Shown here: positions 1-6,777 of the stretch, piece after piece
Layout of the letters: the number at the start of each line of letters is the position of its first letter
Position numbering within the stretch: position 1 is the stretch's first letter
Assembly (NCBI GenBank): GCA_011777135.1
Contig: JAABVY010000167.1
Coordinates: 1,872-8,909, forward strand
From: Candidatus Zixiibacteriota bacterium
Lineage (GTDB): Bacteria; Zixibacteria; MSB-5A5; JAABVY01
Direction: 5' to 3'
Length of the DNA: 7,038 nucleotides
Position numbers and translations under genes: made by a program
Notes under the pieces: generated by a model
The model's input: only the letters and a program-made list of their open reading frames with translations
Told to the model about the DNA's origin: nothing
Database searches by the model: none

Positions 1-713
1 TCGATTCTGCAATCGTATATGCTCAAAAAGCAATAGAGGAGAATCCTGATGACGCTGCCGGTTATGATTTTCTAGGTACCGCATACGAAATGGCCGGAGA
101 ACACGAAAAGGCCATAGAGGCCTTCAGTAAGGCCGTGGAGCTTAATCGCAATGACGCTTATGCCTACACTCATCTGGGCTATAATTATTATCAGCTGGGC
201 GAGCTTGAACGGGCGGCCATTCAATATACAGTGGCTTTGAACATAGACTCAACCATTGTGGATGCATATTTATACCTCGGGAATGTCAGCCGTGATCTTG
301 GAAGGCAGGGACAGGCGCTGGAAGTCTTCCAAAGGGGCTATCAGTATGCCTCGGAAAATGTCGTCTTCCTTAACAGCTACGCCATTGTCCTGAGAGAAGC
401 CGGTCAGGAAGATAAAGCAATCGAGATTCTCGAGAGGGCTGCGGAATTGGATTCGCAGTATCTTCCCGCCCATACGAATCTTGCAAACATGTATTTTCAA
501 AGCGGCAGGCTGAATCAGGCCGAGTCCATGTATAAACGAGCACTCGAAATCGATCCCGAAGATATTCAGACCAACCTAAATCTGGCCCAGCTATATATCC
601 AGACAGGTGGACCGCGGCAGGCAGCCGAGCTGATAAATAATGTCCTGGAAAAACATCCTCATCATCCGGTGGCAAACAGGTTGATGAATATGGTCGAAGA
701 AATGCTGCAGTAA
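1..713 (+). CDS. TPR-repeat protein, 3' part (5' end outside window)
   Basis: The frame is open from base 3 to the TAA at 711-713, giving 236 visible residues. The ATG at 90 falls inside a TPR repeat and is not the start, because repeat sequence continues upstream to the window edge. After a partial repeat (visible residues 1-17, ending ENPDD) there are six consecutive 34-residue repeats covering residues 18-221. Each shows the TPR pattern (LG.AY..G..ekA...y..Al...p), for example LGTAYEMAGEHEKAIEAFSK and LANMYFQSGRLNQAESMYKR. A short capping segment of 15 residues follows. TPR arrays form a helical superhelix that binds other proteins or peptides, so the role is probably scaffolding or assembly, but the partner cannot be read from sequence. 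The fifth repeat (LREAGQEDKAIEILERAAEL) is as regular as the rest, and nothing looks decayed. No signal peptide or membrane segment is visible, though the N-terminus is missing. The gene converges on the GGDEF gene with a five-base gap. Confidence 0.93.
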   Translation, partial: DSAIVYAQKAIEENPDDAAGYDFLGTAYEMAGEHEKAIEAFSKAVELNRNDAYAYTHLGYNYYQLGELERAAIQYTVALNIDSTIVDAYLYLGNVSRDLGRQGQALEVFQRGYQYASENVVFLNSYAIVLREAGQEDKAIEILERAAELDSQYLPAHTNLANMYFQSGRLNQAESMYKRALEIDPEDIQTNLNLAQLYIQTGGPRQAAELINNVLEKHPHHPVANRLMNMVEEMLQ

Positions 714-718
714 GATAA

Positions 719-1729
719 TTAATATTTCTTACGGCGCTCGATCATATAATTAGAACCGGCCAGCTTCTTTGTGTATTTCTTCAAATCAGCCAGCATATGC
801 GACATTTCGCCTGAATGAGAAAAGGCCCCGTTCTGGCAGACAAGCACCGCAATCGAAATAGTCAGCATGGGATAGACCTCATCCTGCTCGAATCGGTTGC
901 GGGTGATGATCCTGCCGCGCACACGGTCTTCTTCTTTGTAGCGGTATGGTATCAGGCGATCGAAAGTTTTGATGATGTTGGAGCAGATAAGATCGATTTT
1001 ATCATAGGGTATAATAAAAATGAAATCATCGCCCCCGATATGTCCGATAAAACCATCCGGCACAAGATCGAAAACAATATCCCGTACGATCTGCGCGGTT
1101 AGACGGATAACCTTGTCACCGTAGAAGTAACCGTAATAATCGTTATAGGCCTTGAAATTGTCTATATCAAGGTAACAGACCGCAAAATCCTTTTTGCTGT
1201 CAATCAGCTTGTTTACCCTTTTATCGATCATGGATGGGCCCGGAAGCCGTGAGGATGGATTCACACCCAGATCACGCCGTGAGCGCTTCAAGAGCATCTT
1301 GAGCCTTACCTCGAATCCTCTCTGGTCCCAGGCCCCAACAAAGAGCTCATCCGCCTCGCAGTCCAGCGCCCGCCTGTAAATATTTTCATCATCGCCTGGA
1401 TAATAAACAACCAGCGGTACAATTGATAGAAACATCTGCTCCTTGGCTTCCATAATCATCATATGAGCATCAGAAAAATCCCCGTCCACGGCAATCACTA
1501 TCAGGTCCAGCGGATATCTCTTACAGAGGCGTACCAACTCATCGGTATTGCTGAAATAATGAAACTGGAGTTTCTCTCCGTTGAAGGTTTTCTGGAGTTT
1601 TGGAACTATGTCGATTTTCTGCTGGTACAGGGCGCAATTAAATAGGGCGCTTGCGGTTCGTCTTTCCTCCGGGGGAATCACCCATGTCGGAGACTTGTAA
1701 ATCGTTCCCTGGTTCATATAATTTCTCAC
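719..1729 (-). CDS. GGDEF-domain protein with degenerate receiver-like N-terminus (GGDDF variant)
   Basis: 336 residues from the GTG at 1729, or 332 from the ATG at 1717. The ATG is preceded by GTGAG at a 7-base spacing and is my preferred start. Residues ~35-150 look like a response-regulator receiver fold (hydrophobic strand LIVIAV, then ADELFVGAWD near the end). The usual phosphoacceptor Asp position appears to be Ala80, and the usual Lys-Pro appears as Gly132-Ala133, so phosphorylation is unlikely. Residues ~158-335 form the GGDEF domain: YLDIDNFKAYND (186-197) holds the metal-binding Asp188 and the guanine-contacting Asn196, and the signature is GGDDF at 232-236 instead of GG[DE]EF. No RxxD inhibitory site is seen at the usual place upstream. 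GGDEF domains make cyclic di-GMP from two GTP. Whether this variant is catalytic or only a GTP/c-di-GMP sensor is open. No membrane segments are visible, so it is presumably cytoplasmic. It is the last gene of the - strand run, and its 5' end overlaps the recombinase gene. Confidence 0.9.
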   Translation of the reverse strand: MRNYMNQGTIYKSPTWVIPPEERRTASALFNCALYQQKIDIVPKLQKTFNGEKLQFHYFSNTDELVRLCKRYPLDLIVIAVDGDFSDAHMMIMEAKEQMFLSIVPLVVYYPGDDENIYRRALDCEADELFVGAWDQRGFEVRLKMLLKRSRRDLGVNPSSRLPGPSMIDKRVNKLIDSKKDFAVCYLDIDNFKAYNDYYGYFYGDKVIRLTAQIVRDIVFDLVPDGFIGHIGGDDFIFIIPYDKIDLICSNIIKTFDRLIPYRYKEEDRVRGRIITRNRFEQDEVYPMLTISIAVLVCQNGAFSHSGEMSHMLADLKKYTKKLAGSNYMIERRKKY

Positions 1730-2681
1730 GCGGATGAAAGCGCCTGTGCACTTCCTTCAAATACCTCTGGTCCAAATGAGTATATATCTGTGTAGTAGAT
1801 ATATCGGCATGACCGAGAAATTCCATTACCGTTCGAATGTCCGCGCCGCCCTCAACCATATGTGTGGCACAGGAATGGCGCATGATATGAGGCGTAATTT
1901 GGCGCGATATTTGGGCCTTTTTGACATATTTTTCGAATATTCCCCATAATCCCATCCGGCTCAGGCCTCCTCCCTTCCGGCTTAAGAATAAGGTGTCGAA
2001 CGACTTATCTTTTACCAGAAGCGGCCGGGAATCGCGTAAATATAGCTCCAGGGCCTTTTTTGCATATTGTCCAAACGGCACCAGGCGCTCCTTATTCCCC
2101 TTGCCCTTGACTCTAAGAATATCGATCTCCATAACCACATCGCCGATCTTCAAATTGCCGACTTCCGAGATCCGCAGCCCGCAGGCGTACCATAGCTCCA
2201 GGATCGCCCTGTCGCGCAGAGCCAGAGCATCCTCGCGGTCACATGATTCAATCAGCCGCTCCACCTCATCTTTCGACAAAACATCGGGCAAAGCCCGTAG
2301 GAGCTTTGGTGATTCAAGAGAGGTTGTCGGATCAGCGCTGACATGTTTTTCGGACAGGAGGAATTTATACAGATGCTTTATGGCCGAAAGCTTACGTGCC
2401 GCGCTTCGGGCTGATATACCGCTCTTACGGAGATTTATTATATAATCCAGAATCTCAGCATCTCCAGCAGCGATCAGGGAGCGCTCGGATTTCCGCCTGA
2501 GGAACTCGCAAAAATCAAAGAGATCATGACGATACGCGGCGATCGTATTGTCGGATAGATTCAGCTCCAGGTCCACATAAGCCAGAAAATCCAGAAGATA
2601 GCGTTTATTTTGATCATGCTTACTCATATATTTAAAATGCTCTGACTTTTTAAAAGGAAAGGAAATCAGAGGTGAAATCAA
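1638..2681 (-). CDS. xerD: XerC/XerD-type site-specific tyrosine recombinase
   Basis: Numbered from a TTG at 2681 the protein has 347 residues. The ATG at 2627 (residue 19, MSKHDQNKRYLL) fits the usual Xer N-terminus better and gives 329 residues, against about 300 in typical XerC/XerD. The N-terminal SAM-like DNA-binding domain spans residues ~25-113. The catalytic domain (~133-315) keeps the full set of catalytic residues: Arg170 (GLRISE), Lys194 (GKGNKERLVP), His265 and Arg268 (HIMRH), His291 (LGH) and the nucleophile Tyr300 (IYTHLD). STTQIYTHLD and the VHRRFHPR ending resemble XerD more than XerC, but the two are hard to separate without alignment. The family resolves chromosome dimers at dif with FtsK, and no dif-like site is visible here. 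Oddity: 29 residues follow the normal HPR end, all encoded inside the downstream GGDEF gene. comF lies upstream, ending 63 bases before the ATG. I see no integrase-type neighbours or attachment sites, so a housekeeping Xer is more likely than a mobile-element integrase. Confidence 0.93.
   Translation of the reverse strand: MISPLISFPFKKSEHFKYMSKHDQNKRYLLDFLAYVDLELNLSDNTIAAYRHDLFDFCEFLRRKSERSLIAAGDAEILDYIINLRKSGISARSAARKLSAIKHLYKFLLSEKHVSADPTTSLESPKLLRALPDVLSKDEVERLIESCDREDALALRDRAILELWYACGLRISEVGNLKIGDVVMEIDILRVKGKGNKERLVPFGQYAKKALELYLRDSRPLLVKDKSFDTLFLSRKGGGLSRMGLWGIFEKYVKKAQISRQITPHIMRHSCATHMVEGGADIRTVMEFLGHADISTTQIYTHLDQRYLKEVHRRFHPREKLYEPGNDLQVSDMGDSPGGKTNRKRPI
1725..1729 (-). promoter_or_regulatory. 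Ribosome binding site deciding the GGDEF gene start
   Basis: On the - strand GTGAG lies 7 bases upstream of the ATG at 1717-1715. The alternative GTG start at 1729 is part of this same GTGAG and has no clear Shine-Dalgarno sequence of its own upstream. This favours the ATG, shortening the protein by four residues. The assignment rests on a five-base match only. Confidence 0.45.
2625..2638 (-). promoter_or_regulatory. AT-rich start-site motif at xerD ATG
   Basis: On the - strand the sequence ATTTTAAATATATG ends with the ATG at 2627-2625. It is almost identical (13 of 14) to the sequence at the second ATG of rel (5646-5659). No good Shine-Dalgarno is present at normal spacing before this ATG. 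The motif could be part of translation initiation or a chance match in AT-rich sequence. It adds modest support for the ATG over the TTG at 2681. Confidence 0.3.
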
Positions 2682-2690
2682 ATAAAAACT

Positions 2691-3446
2691 TTATTCCCGC
2701 AGATCATGCCCGGCTATGGCCAGTACCGCCAGGTGAATTTCGGATACACCGGCGTTTTTCAGTACCTCTGCGGCTTCGGATGCGGTCGCTCCGGAGGTAG
2801 TAACATCATCAACGAGTATAACGCGTTTGTCCCTGAAGATCATGTCCCGATTGGCCCTGAATGCTCCGCACATGTTCTCCTTTCTTTTCTGCCTGTTCAA
2901 TCCGGTCTGATCCTTGGTGCGCCGGACTCGAATCAGTGCATCGGCATCAACAGGTATATTCAGCTTTTCATTCAACCACCCTGATATAAAGAAGCTCTGG
3001 TTGAAGCCGCGTCTTCTTTCACGAATGGGATGTAGCGGGACCGGCACAATCATGTCAAAGTCCTTTTCCGACAAAGCCTTTGCCATCAGGTCAGCCAGCT
3101 CTTTGGACAAATATTTTCCAGCCGGTATCACACCTGAATATTTAAACGAATGGATCAATGGTCTGATAAAATCGTCATAGGCCGAACAGGCCCAGATTTT
3201 GGAAATGCAGCCTCCTCCCCTACATCGGGAGCATTTTCCATCACCGCTTACTATTATATTTTTGCATTTGAAGCAATATGGGTCGTTATAGAAATCGACA
3301 GCCCTTTCGCATTTCTCACATAGAAAGAATTTATTACCTTCATGCAGTTTATCGCAGACCACGCATTGCGGGGGATACACAAAGCCCATGATGCTGTCGA
3401 AGATATGCTCCGCACCCTTGCGGAATTTGGAAAACTCATCCTTCAT
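2691..3446 (-). CDS. comF: ComF family protein (phosphoribosyltransferase fold with N-terminal zinc ribbon)
   Basis: 251 residues from the ATG at 3446, with a weak GAG Shine-Dalgarno 8 bases upstream; the size is normal for ComF. The N-terminus carries four cysteine pairs (28/31, 43/46, 58/61, 72/75), the last three closely spaced, consistent with a zinc-ribbon region. The C-terminal part is a type I phosphoribosyltransferase fold: PVPLHP at 135-140, RRRGFNQ at 144-150, and the PRPP-binding loop VILVDDVTTSGAT at 209-221 with Asp213-Asp214. ComF proteins are associated with uptake of single-stranded DNA in naturally competent bacteria, probably on the cytoplasmic side with the ComFA helicase/PriA. 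They are also widespread in bacteria not known to be competent (GntX-like), so competence should not be inferred from this gene alone, and no other com gene is in the window. It lies 69 bases downstream of rel and just upstream of the recombinase gene, apparently co-transcribed. All key motifs are intact. Confidence 0.92.
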   Translation of the reverse strand: MKDEFSKFRKGAEHIFDSIMGFVYPPQCVVCDKLHEGNKFFLCEKCERAVDFYNDPYCFKCKNIIVSGDGKCSRCRGGGCISKIWACSAYDDFIRPLIHSFKYSGVIPAGKYLSKELADLMAKALSEKDFDMIVPVPLHPIRERRRGFNQSFFISGWLNEKLNIPVDADALIRVRRTKDQTGLNRQKRKENMCGAFRANRDMIFRDKRVILVDDVTTSGATASEAAEVLKNAGVSEIHLAVLAIAGHDLRE

Positions 3447-3515
3447 AGCGAATTCTCAGATATGGATATGAAATTAAACTAAGGAAAATGGAAGAATAAT
3501 CAAGCTTAATCAGAT

Positions 3516-5687
3516 TTATTTTTTGGAGGAGCCCATACTCCGGGTAACATCGATCACGCCCTTAACCTTTTTAATCTGGTCCAGGATGCGATTCAGGTGC
3601 GTCAGGTTGCGCACCTCAGCAATAAACTCTCCTCTGGCAAGCCCCTTGGAAGCGGAGATGCTGCTGTTTTTCAGGTTGGTCTCGTCATCGGCGATGGAAT
3701 TCAATATATCGCGCAGGATATTCTTTCGATCTTCCATGATGAGGTTGATCTTCACGACAAACTTGGACTGCTCACTGATATCCCAGTCGAGCTCGACAAT
3801 CCTGTCCCTGTCGATATTAGCGCGCTGGATATTGGGGCAGTCTCTGCGGTGTACGGTTACACCCCGTCCCCGGGTGATGAAACCGACCACATCCTCTCCC
3901 GGAACAGGCTGGCAACATTTACCGAAATTGAACTGGAGCGATTTTATATCGTCGATCTTGATCCCGCCCCTGAAGCGTGTGCGATCAGTGATGATTTCCT
4001 CAATAGTCTCCTTGGAATCTTCATCGGTCTGCGGATAAAGACGGTTGACCGCAGAGAACATAGAAACGTCTCCCTGCCCGATAGCAGCCAGGAAGCTGTT
4101 GACATTTTTATATGAAAACGACTCGGCACACTCTAGAATTTCCTTTGTGGAGGGATATGGCTGACGCATTTTACGCAGATGCCTTTCCAGCATCTCCTTG
4201 CCAAGTTGACGATTTTCTTCAAAATCCTGCTGTTTGATGAATTTCCTTATTTTCGAACGGGCGCCGGAGGTATTCACCATCTTGAGCCAGTCGCGGCTGG
4301 GCTGTTTGTTTGCGGCGGTCATAACCTCGACCTCGTCACCGCTTTTTAGCTCGGTATTGAGCGGTACCAGCTTGCCGTTGATCCTGGCTCCGGCACAGTG
4401 CAGGCCGACCTCGGTATGCACTGCAAAGGCAAAATCGAGTGCGGTCGAACCGGAAGGGAGGTGTTTGAGTTCGCCCTTGGGAGTGAAGACAAAGACCTCG
4501 TCATGATAGAGGTCGATCTTGAGATATTCAAGAAATTCGGCCGGATTGGTCATATCCTTTTGCCAGTCGAGCACCTCGCGCAGCCAGTTGAGACGCTTAT
4601 CGGCTTCGCCGATACCCCTGGCTCCTTCTTTATAGAGCCAGTGCGAGGCGATACCGAATTCCGCCAGCATATGCATCTCGCGTGTTCTGATCTGGAATTC
4701 AACCACATGCCCATCCGGACCGATTACATTGGTATGCAGCGACTGGTAGCCGTTCTGCTTGGGCTTGGCAATATAATCATCGAAGCCTCCCACAGGCACA
4801 TAGAGCATGTGCACCACACCCAGGGCATGATAGCAGGCCCCCACTGAATCGACGATAATTCGTATGGCAAACAGATCGTAGATTTCTTCAAATGATCTCT
4901 CTTTGCGGGTCATCTTGCGATGTATTGAGTCGATGCTCTTGGCGCGGCCGTAAACCTCGGCCACGACATTATTGGCCTTGAGTTCTTTCTGTAACGGCCC
5001 GATTATACCTTTTACATACGACTCCCGGGCCTGCAATGTGTTGTCGAGGCGGTTCTTGATATAATCATATTCTTCGGGATGCAGGTACTTGAGTGAAAGG
5101 TCCTCAAGTTCCCTCTTAATCAGGGCCATACCGAGACGATGTGCAATGGGGGCGAACACCTCATAAGTTTCTTTGGCGTTTTTTATCTGCCGTTTCTCGG
5201 AAAGATATTCCAGCGTGCGCATATTATGCAGGCGATCGGCCAGCTTGATCAAAATTACGCGGATATCCTTGGCCATGGACAGGAGCATCTTGCGAAAATA
5301 TTCCGCTTTGGTCTCAATCGAGGTCTTGGCCTGATAGGTCGAAATGCGGCTGATACCGTCCACCAGTTCGGCGATCTCATCCCCAAAATCTTTCCGGAGA
5401 TCATTAACGGTCACCTCGGTATCCTCGACCACGTCATGCAGCAGCCCGGCGGCAATCGTGGTGGTATCCAGTTTTTGAGCGGCAAGAATCAGCGCCACAT
5501 TTATCGAATGCGTGAAATACTTCTCACCCGAGGCGCGCATCTGATCCTTGTGAGCACGGTCTGCATACTGGAAGGCTCTACGCAGTAAATCAATGCGAAC
5601 GGAGCCGTTCACTTTTTTGACCTCCTCGATGAAGCGGTCAACTTCCATGTATTTAAAATTTTCCTGCGGCGGCCGATGGCCGATCAT
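3516..5687 (-). CDS. rel: Bifunctional (p)ppGpp synthetase/hydrolase, long RelA/SpoT homologue
   Basis: 723 residues from the ATG at 5687, typical for long RelA/SpoT homologues. In order: the HD hydrolase domain with His60 (YFTH), His84-Asp85 (LLHDVVED) and Asp151 (LADRLHN), all intact; the synthetase domain (~240-350) with YDLFAIR (Asp271), GYQSLHT at 313-319 and Glu330 in VEFQIRT; the TGS domain (~397-457, VFVFTPKG onward); a helical region; a zinc-finger-type segment with Cys591-Cys592, His613 and Cys617; and a C-terminal ACT domain (~643-716). Both active sites look complete, so I infer a true bifunctional enzyme that makes (p)ppGpp from GTP/GDP and ATP and also hydrolyses it. The regulatory half senses uncharged tRNA on the ribosome. 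Start choice: the ATG at 5687 has GGAG 10 bases upstream and lies one base after the glycosyltransferase stop. The ATG at 5648 (MEVDRFIEEV) is an alternative, giving 710 residues. As no second long homologue is seen here, it may be the organism's only one, but a single window cannot show that. Confidence 0.97.
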   Translation of the reverse strand: MIGHRPPQENFKYMEVDRFIEEVKKVNGSVRIDLLRRAFQYADRAHKDQMRASGEKYFTHSINVALILAAQKLDTTTIAAGLLHDVVEDTEVTVNDLRKDFGDEIAELVDGISRISTYQAKTSIETKAEYFRKMLLSMAKDIRVILIKLADRLHNMRTLEYLSEKRQIKNAKETYEVFAPIAHRLGMALIKRELEDLSLKYLHPEEYDYIKNRLDNTLQARESYVKGIIGPLQKELKANNVVAEVYGRAKSIDSIHRKMTRKERSFEEIYDLFAIRIIVDSVGACYHALGVVHMLYVPVGGFDDYIAKPKQNGYQSLHTNVIGPDGHVVEFQIRTREMHMLAEFGIASHWLYKEGARGIGEADKRLNWLREVLDWQKDMTNPAEFLEYLKIDLYHDEVFVFTPKGELKHLPSGSTALDFAFAVHTEVGLHCAGARINGKLVPLNTELKSGDEVEVMTAANKQPSRDWLKMVNTSGARSKIRKFIKQQDFEENRQLGKEMLERHLRKMRQPYPSTKEILECAESFSYKNVNSFLAAIGQGDVSMFSAVNRLYPQTDEDSKETIEEIITDRTRFRGGIKIDDIKSLQFNFGKCCQPVPGEDVVGFITRGRGVTVHRRDCPNIQRANIDRDRIVELDWDISEQSKFVVKINLIMEDRKNILRDILNSIADDETNLKNSSISASKGLARGEFIAEVRNLTHLNRILDQIKKVKGVIDVTRSMGSSKK
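5646..5659 (-). promoter_or_regulatory. AT-rich motif at the second possible rel start
   Basis: The - strand reads ATTTTAAATACATG, ending with the ATG at 5648-5646. It differs in one base from the sequence at the xerD ATG (2625-2638). AGGA lies 13 bases upstream of this ATG, which is long for a Shine-Dalgarno spacing. If this is the real rel start, the encoded protein loses the 13-residue leader MIGHRPPQENFKY. Confidence 0.3.
5670..5682 (-). other. Small GC-rich inverted repeat near the 5' end of rel
   Basis: On the - strand CGGCC-ATC-GGCCG is a perfect 5-base-pair stem with a 3-base loop. It sits between the two possible rel start codons (5687 and 5648). It is not followed directly by a run of T, so it does not look like a Rho-independent terminator. 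It could fold in the mRNA and affect initiation at either ATG, or it may simply encode HRP of the leader peptide. The same bases also form a 7-base tandem repeat (GGCCGAT twice, 5671-5684 on the + strand). Confidence 0.3.
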
Positions 5688-5688
5688 A

Positions 5689-6777
5689 TCAATTATTCTC
5701 CAGTAACTTCCTGTAAAGTTTTAAATACTGCCCGGTTATATTATTTATATCGAACTTCCGCAGATTATTATAGAATTCTTTTCTGATTTTGTTCCTCAGC
5801 TCATTGTCCCGTGATAGACCAAGTATTATATTCGATAACCTGCCCAGATCATGCCTTTCAAACAGGAAGCCGTTTTTATTATCTGAAATAATCTCTTGAA
5901 TAGCCGGGATTGCAGTGCCCGCAACTACCGCACCGCAGGCGCCCGCTTCCAGCATTGATGACCCCAATCCTTCCGACTTCGAGGCCAGTATGAAAAGATC
6001 AAGGTTGCAATAGAAATCCGGCATATCATTCACAAACCCCAGAAACTCGATCCTCCTATTAAAACCCAATTTCCCGGCCTGAAGTTCAAGCGAATCCCGA
6101 TACGGTCCCTCTCCGGCAACCTTGAAAACATAGTCGCCCAGCTTGTCGTTAATCCCTGCAAGGGCGAGCAAAATCAGATCAACTCCCTTGCCTTGTTCCA
6201 AAGCTCCGGCGGTACCGATTCGGAAAACATCCGATTTAGTCCGGCAACTCGAATTGAAAACACCATAGTCGACCGAACTCGGTATGACCTTTATCTTTGA
6301 CGGCGCCACACCTTTTTTCAGCAGAATATCGAATACTGCTTTGCTTATAGCGGCGTATGCATCGACTTTGGGAGAATTGTACTTCACTCTTTTTGATAAA
6401 GAGGTCGATTTATCGAAAGCCGTTCTTACTGTCACCACCATTTTAAGGGATGAATGGAATTTCTTCACGATCAGTCCCAGCGTATGGCCATGAGAATCCG
6501 ATGCATGAAAAATCTCTGTTCCTATCCTTTTCAATTCTTTAGATAATCGATATCCTTCAGATGGCAGGTTCAAGATTCTGTATCTTGAGGGAATAGTCTC
6601 GATGCCGTTGAGCTCGCAATGTTTCAGCAGCTCGCCATTTCTGTGACAGATAACAACTATCTCATGCGCGTTATACTGCAGGGTGCGTGCCAGATTCAGG
6701 GTTTGACGCTGCCCGCCCCTGAAACTGTGGCCCAGATCACATAAAGCAATCTTATATTTATTTTCTTCTGAGGGCAT
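5689..6777 (-). CDS. Glycosyltransferase, family 4 (group 1) type
   Basis: 362 residues, the usual size for a GT-B fold retaining glycosyltransferase. The N-terminal half has the acceptor-side signature SFRGGQRQTLNLARTL (18-33) after a first strand KIALCDLG. The C-terminal half has the donor-binding domain: RIGTAGALEQGKGVD (186-200), VAGEGPYRDSL (220-230), LGFVNDMPDFY (246-256) and the E-x7-E motif at Glu269 to Glu277 (SEGLGSSMLE). It should transfer a sugar from a nucleotide-sugar to a lipopolysaccharide core, O-antigen or similar glycan acceptor at the inner face of the cytoplasmic membrane. Donor and acceptor cannot be read from sequence. No membrane segment is visible. The ATG at 6777 overlaps the end of the upstream glycosyltransferase gene by 20 bases, and no other Met occurs early in the protein. 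The Shine-Dalgarno is weak. Its TGA lies one base before the rel ATG. By eye it is somewhat richer in A+T than rel, as envelope-sugar genes often are. Confidence 0.92.
   Translation of the reverse strand: MPSEENKYKIALCDLGHSFRGGQRQTLNLARTLQYNAHEIVVICHRNGELLKHCELNGIETIPSRYRILNLPSEGYRLSKELKRIGTEIFHASDSHGHTLGLIVKKFHSSLKMVVTVRTAFDKSTSLSKRVKYNSPKVDAYAAISKAVFDILLKKGVAPSKIKVIPSSVDYGVFNSSCRTKSDVFRIGTAGALEQGKGVDLILLALAGINDKLGDYVFKVAGEGPYRDSLELQAGKLGFNRRIEFLGFVNDMPDFYCNLDLFILASKSEGLGSSMLEAGACGAVVAGTAIPAIQEIISDNKNGFLFERHDLGRLSNIILGLSRDNELRNKIRKEFYNNLRKFDINNITGQYLKLYRKLLENN
5698..5701 (-). promoter_or_regulatory. Ribosome binding site for the first rel start
   Basis: GGAG on the - strand lies 10 bases upstream of the ATG at 5687 and within the last codons of the upstream glycosyltransferase gene. 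Together with the TGA-T-ATG junction it suggests translational coupling of rel to that gene. It is the best Shine-Dalgarno match near either rel start. Confidence 0.45.

Noticed and set aside
90..713. ATG at 90 as the start of the TPR gene
   Set aside because: The same frame is open to the window edge and encodes TPR sequence upstream of this Met.
711..731. Inverted repeat TAAGA...TCTTA spanning both stop codons of the convergent genes
   Set aside because: Only five A/T-rich base pairs with an 11-base loop. It is too weak for a Rho-independent terminator and is largely explained by the two stop codons.
1661..1670. Strong Shine-Dalgarno-like GGAGGAAAGA on the - strand inside the GGDEF gene
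   Set aside because: No ATG, GTG or TTG follows at a usable distance in frame, so it does not mark a later start. It encodes part of PPEERR.
1638..2681. Tyrosine recombinase as evidence of a mobile element, integron or phage
   Set aside because: The sequence is of the housekeeping Xer type. No attachment-site repeats, dif-like palindrome, tRNA, transposase or cargo genes are nearby.
2691..3446. ComF as evidence for natural competence
   Set aside because: ComF homologues are common in non-competent bacteria and no other competence gene is present here.
3447..3515. Possible promoter between rel and comF (TTGATT at 3498-3503 and TTTAAT 19 bases on, - strand)
   Set aside because: The -35 match is 4 of 6 and the spacer is long. 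AT-rich sequence gives such matches by chance, and the gap fits an operon interior. No terminator stem was seen in it either.
3523..5588. Several long open frames on the + strand opposite rel
   Set aside because: They are antisense shadows of a well-conserved gene, with compositions typical of reversed codons and no recognisable domains.
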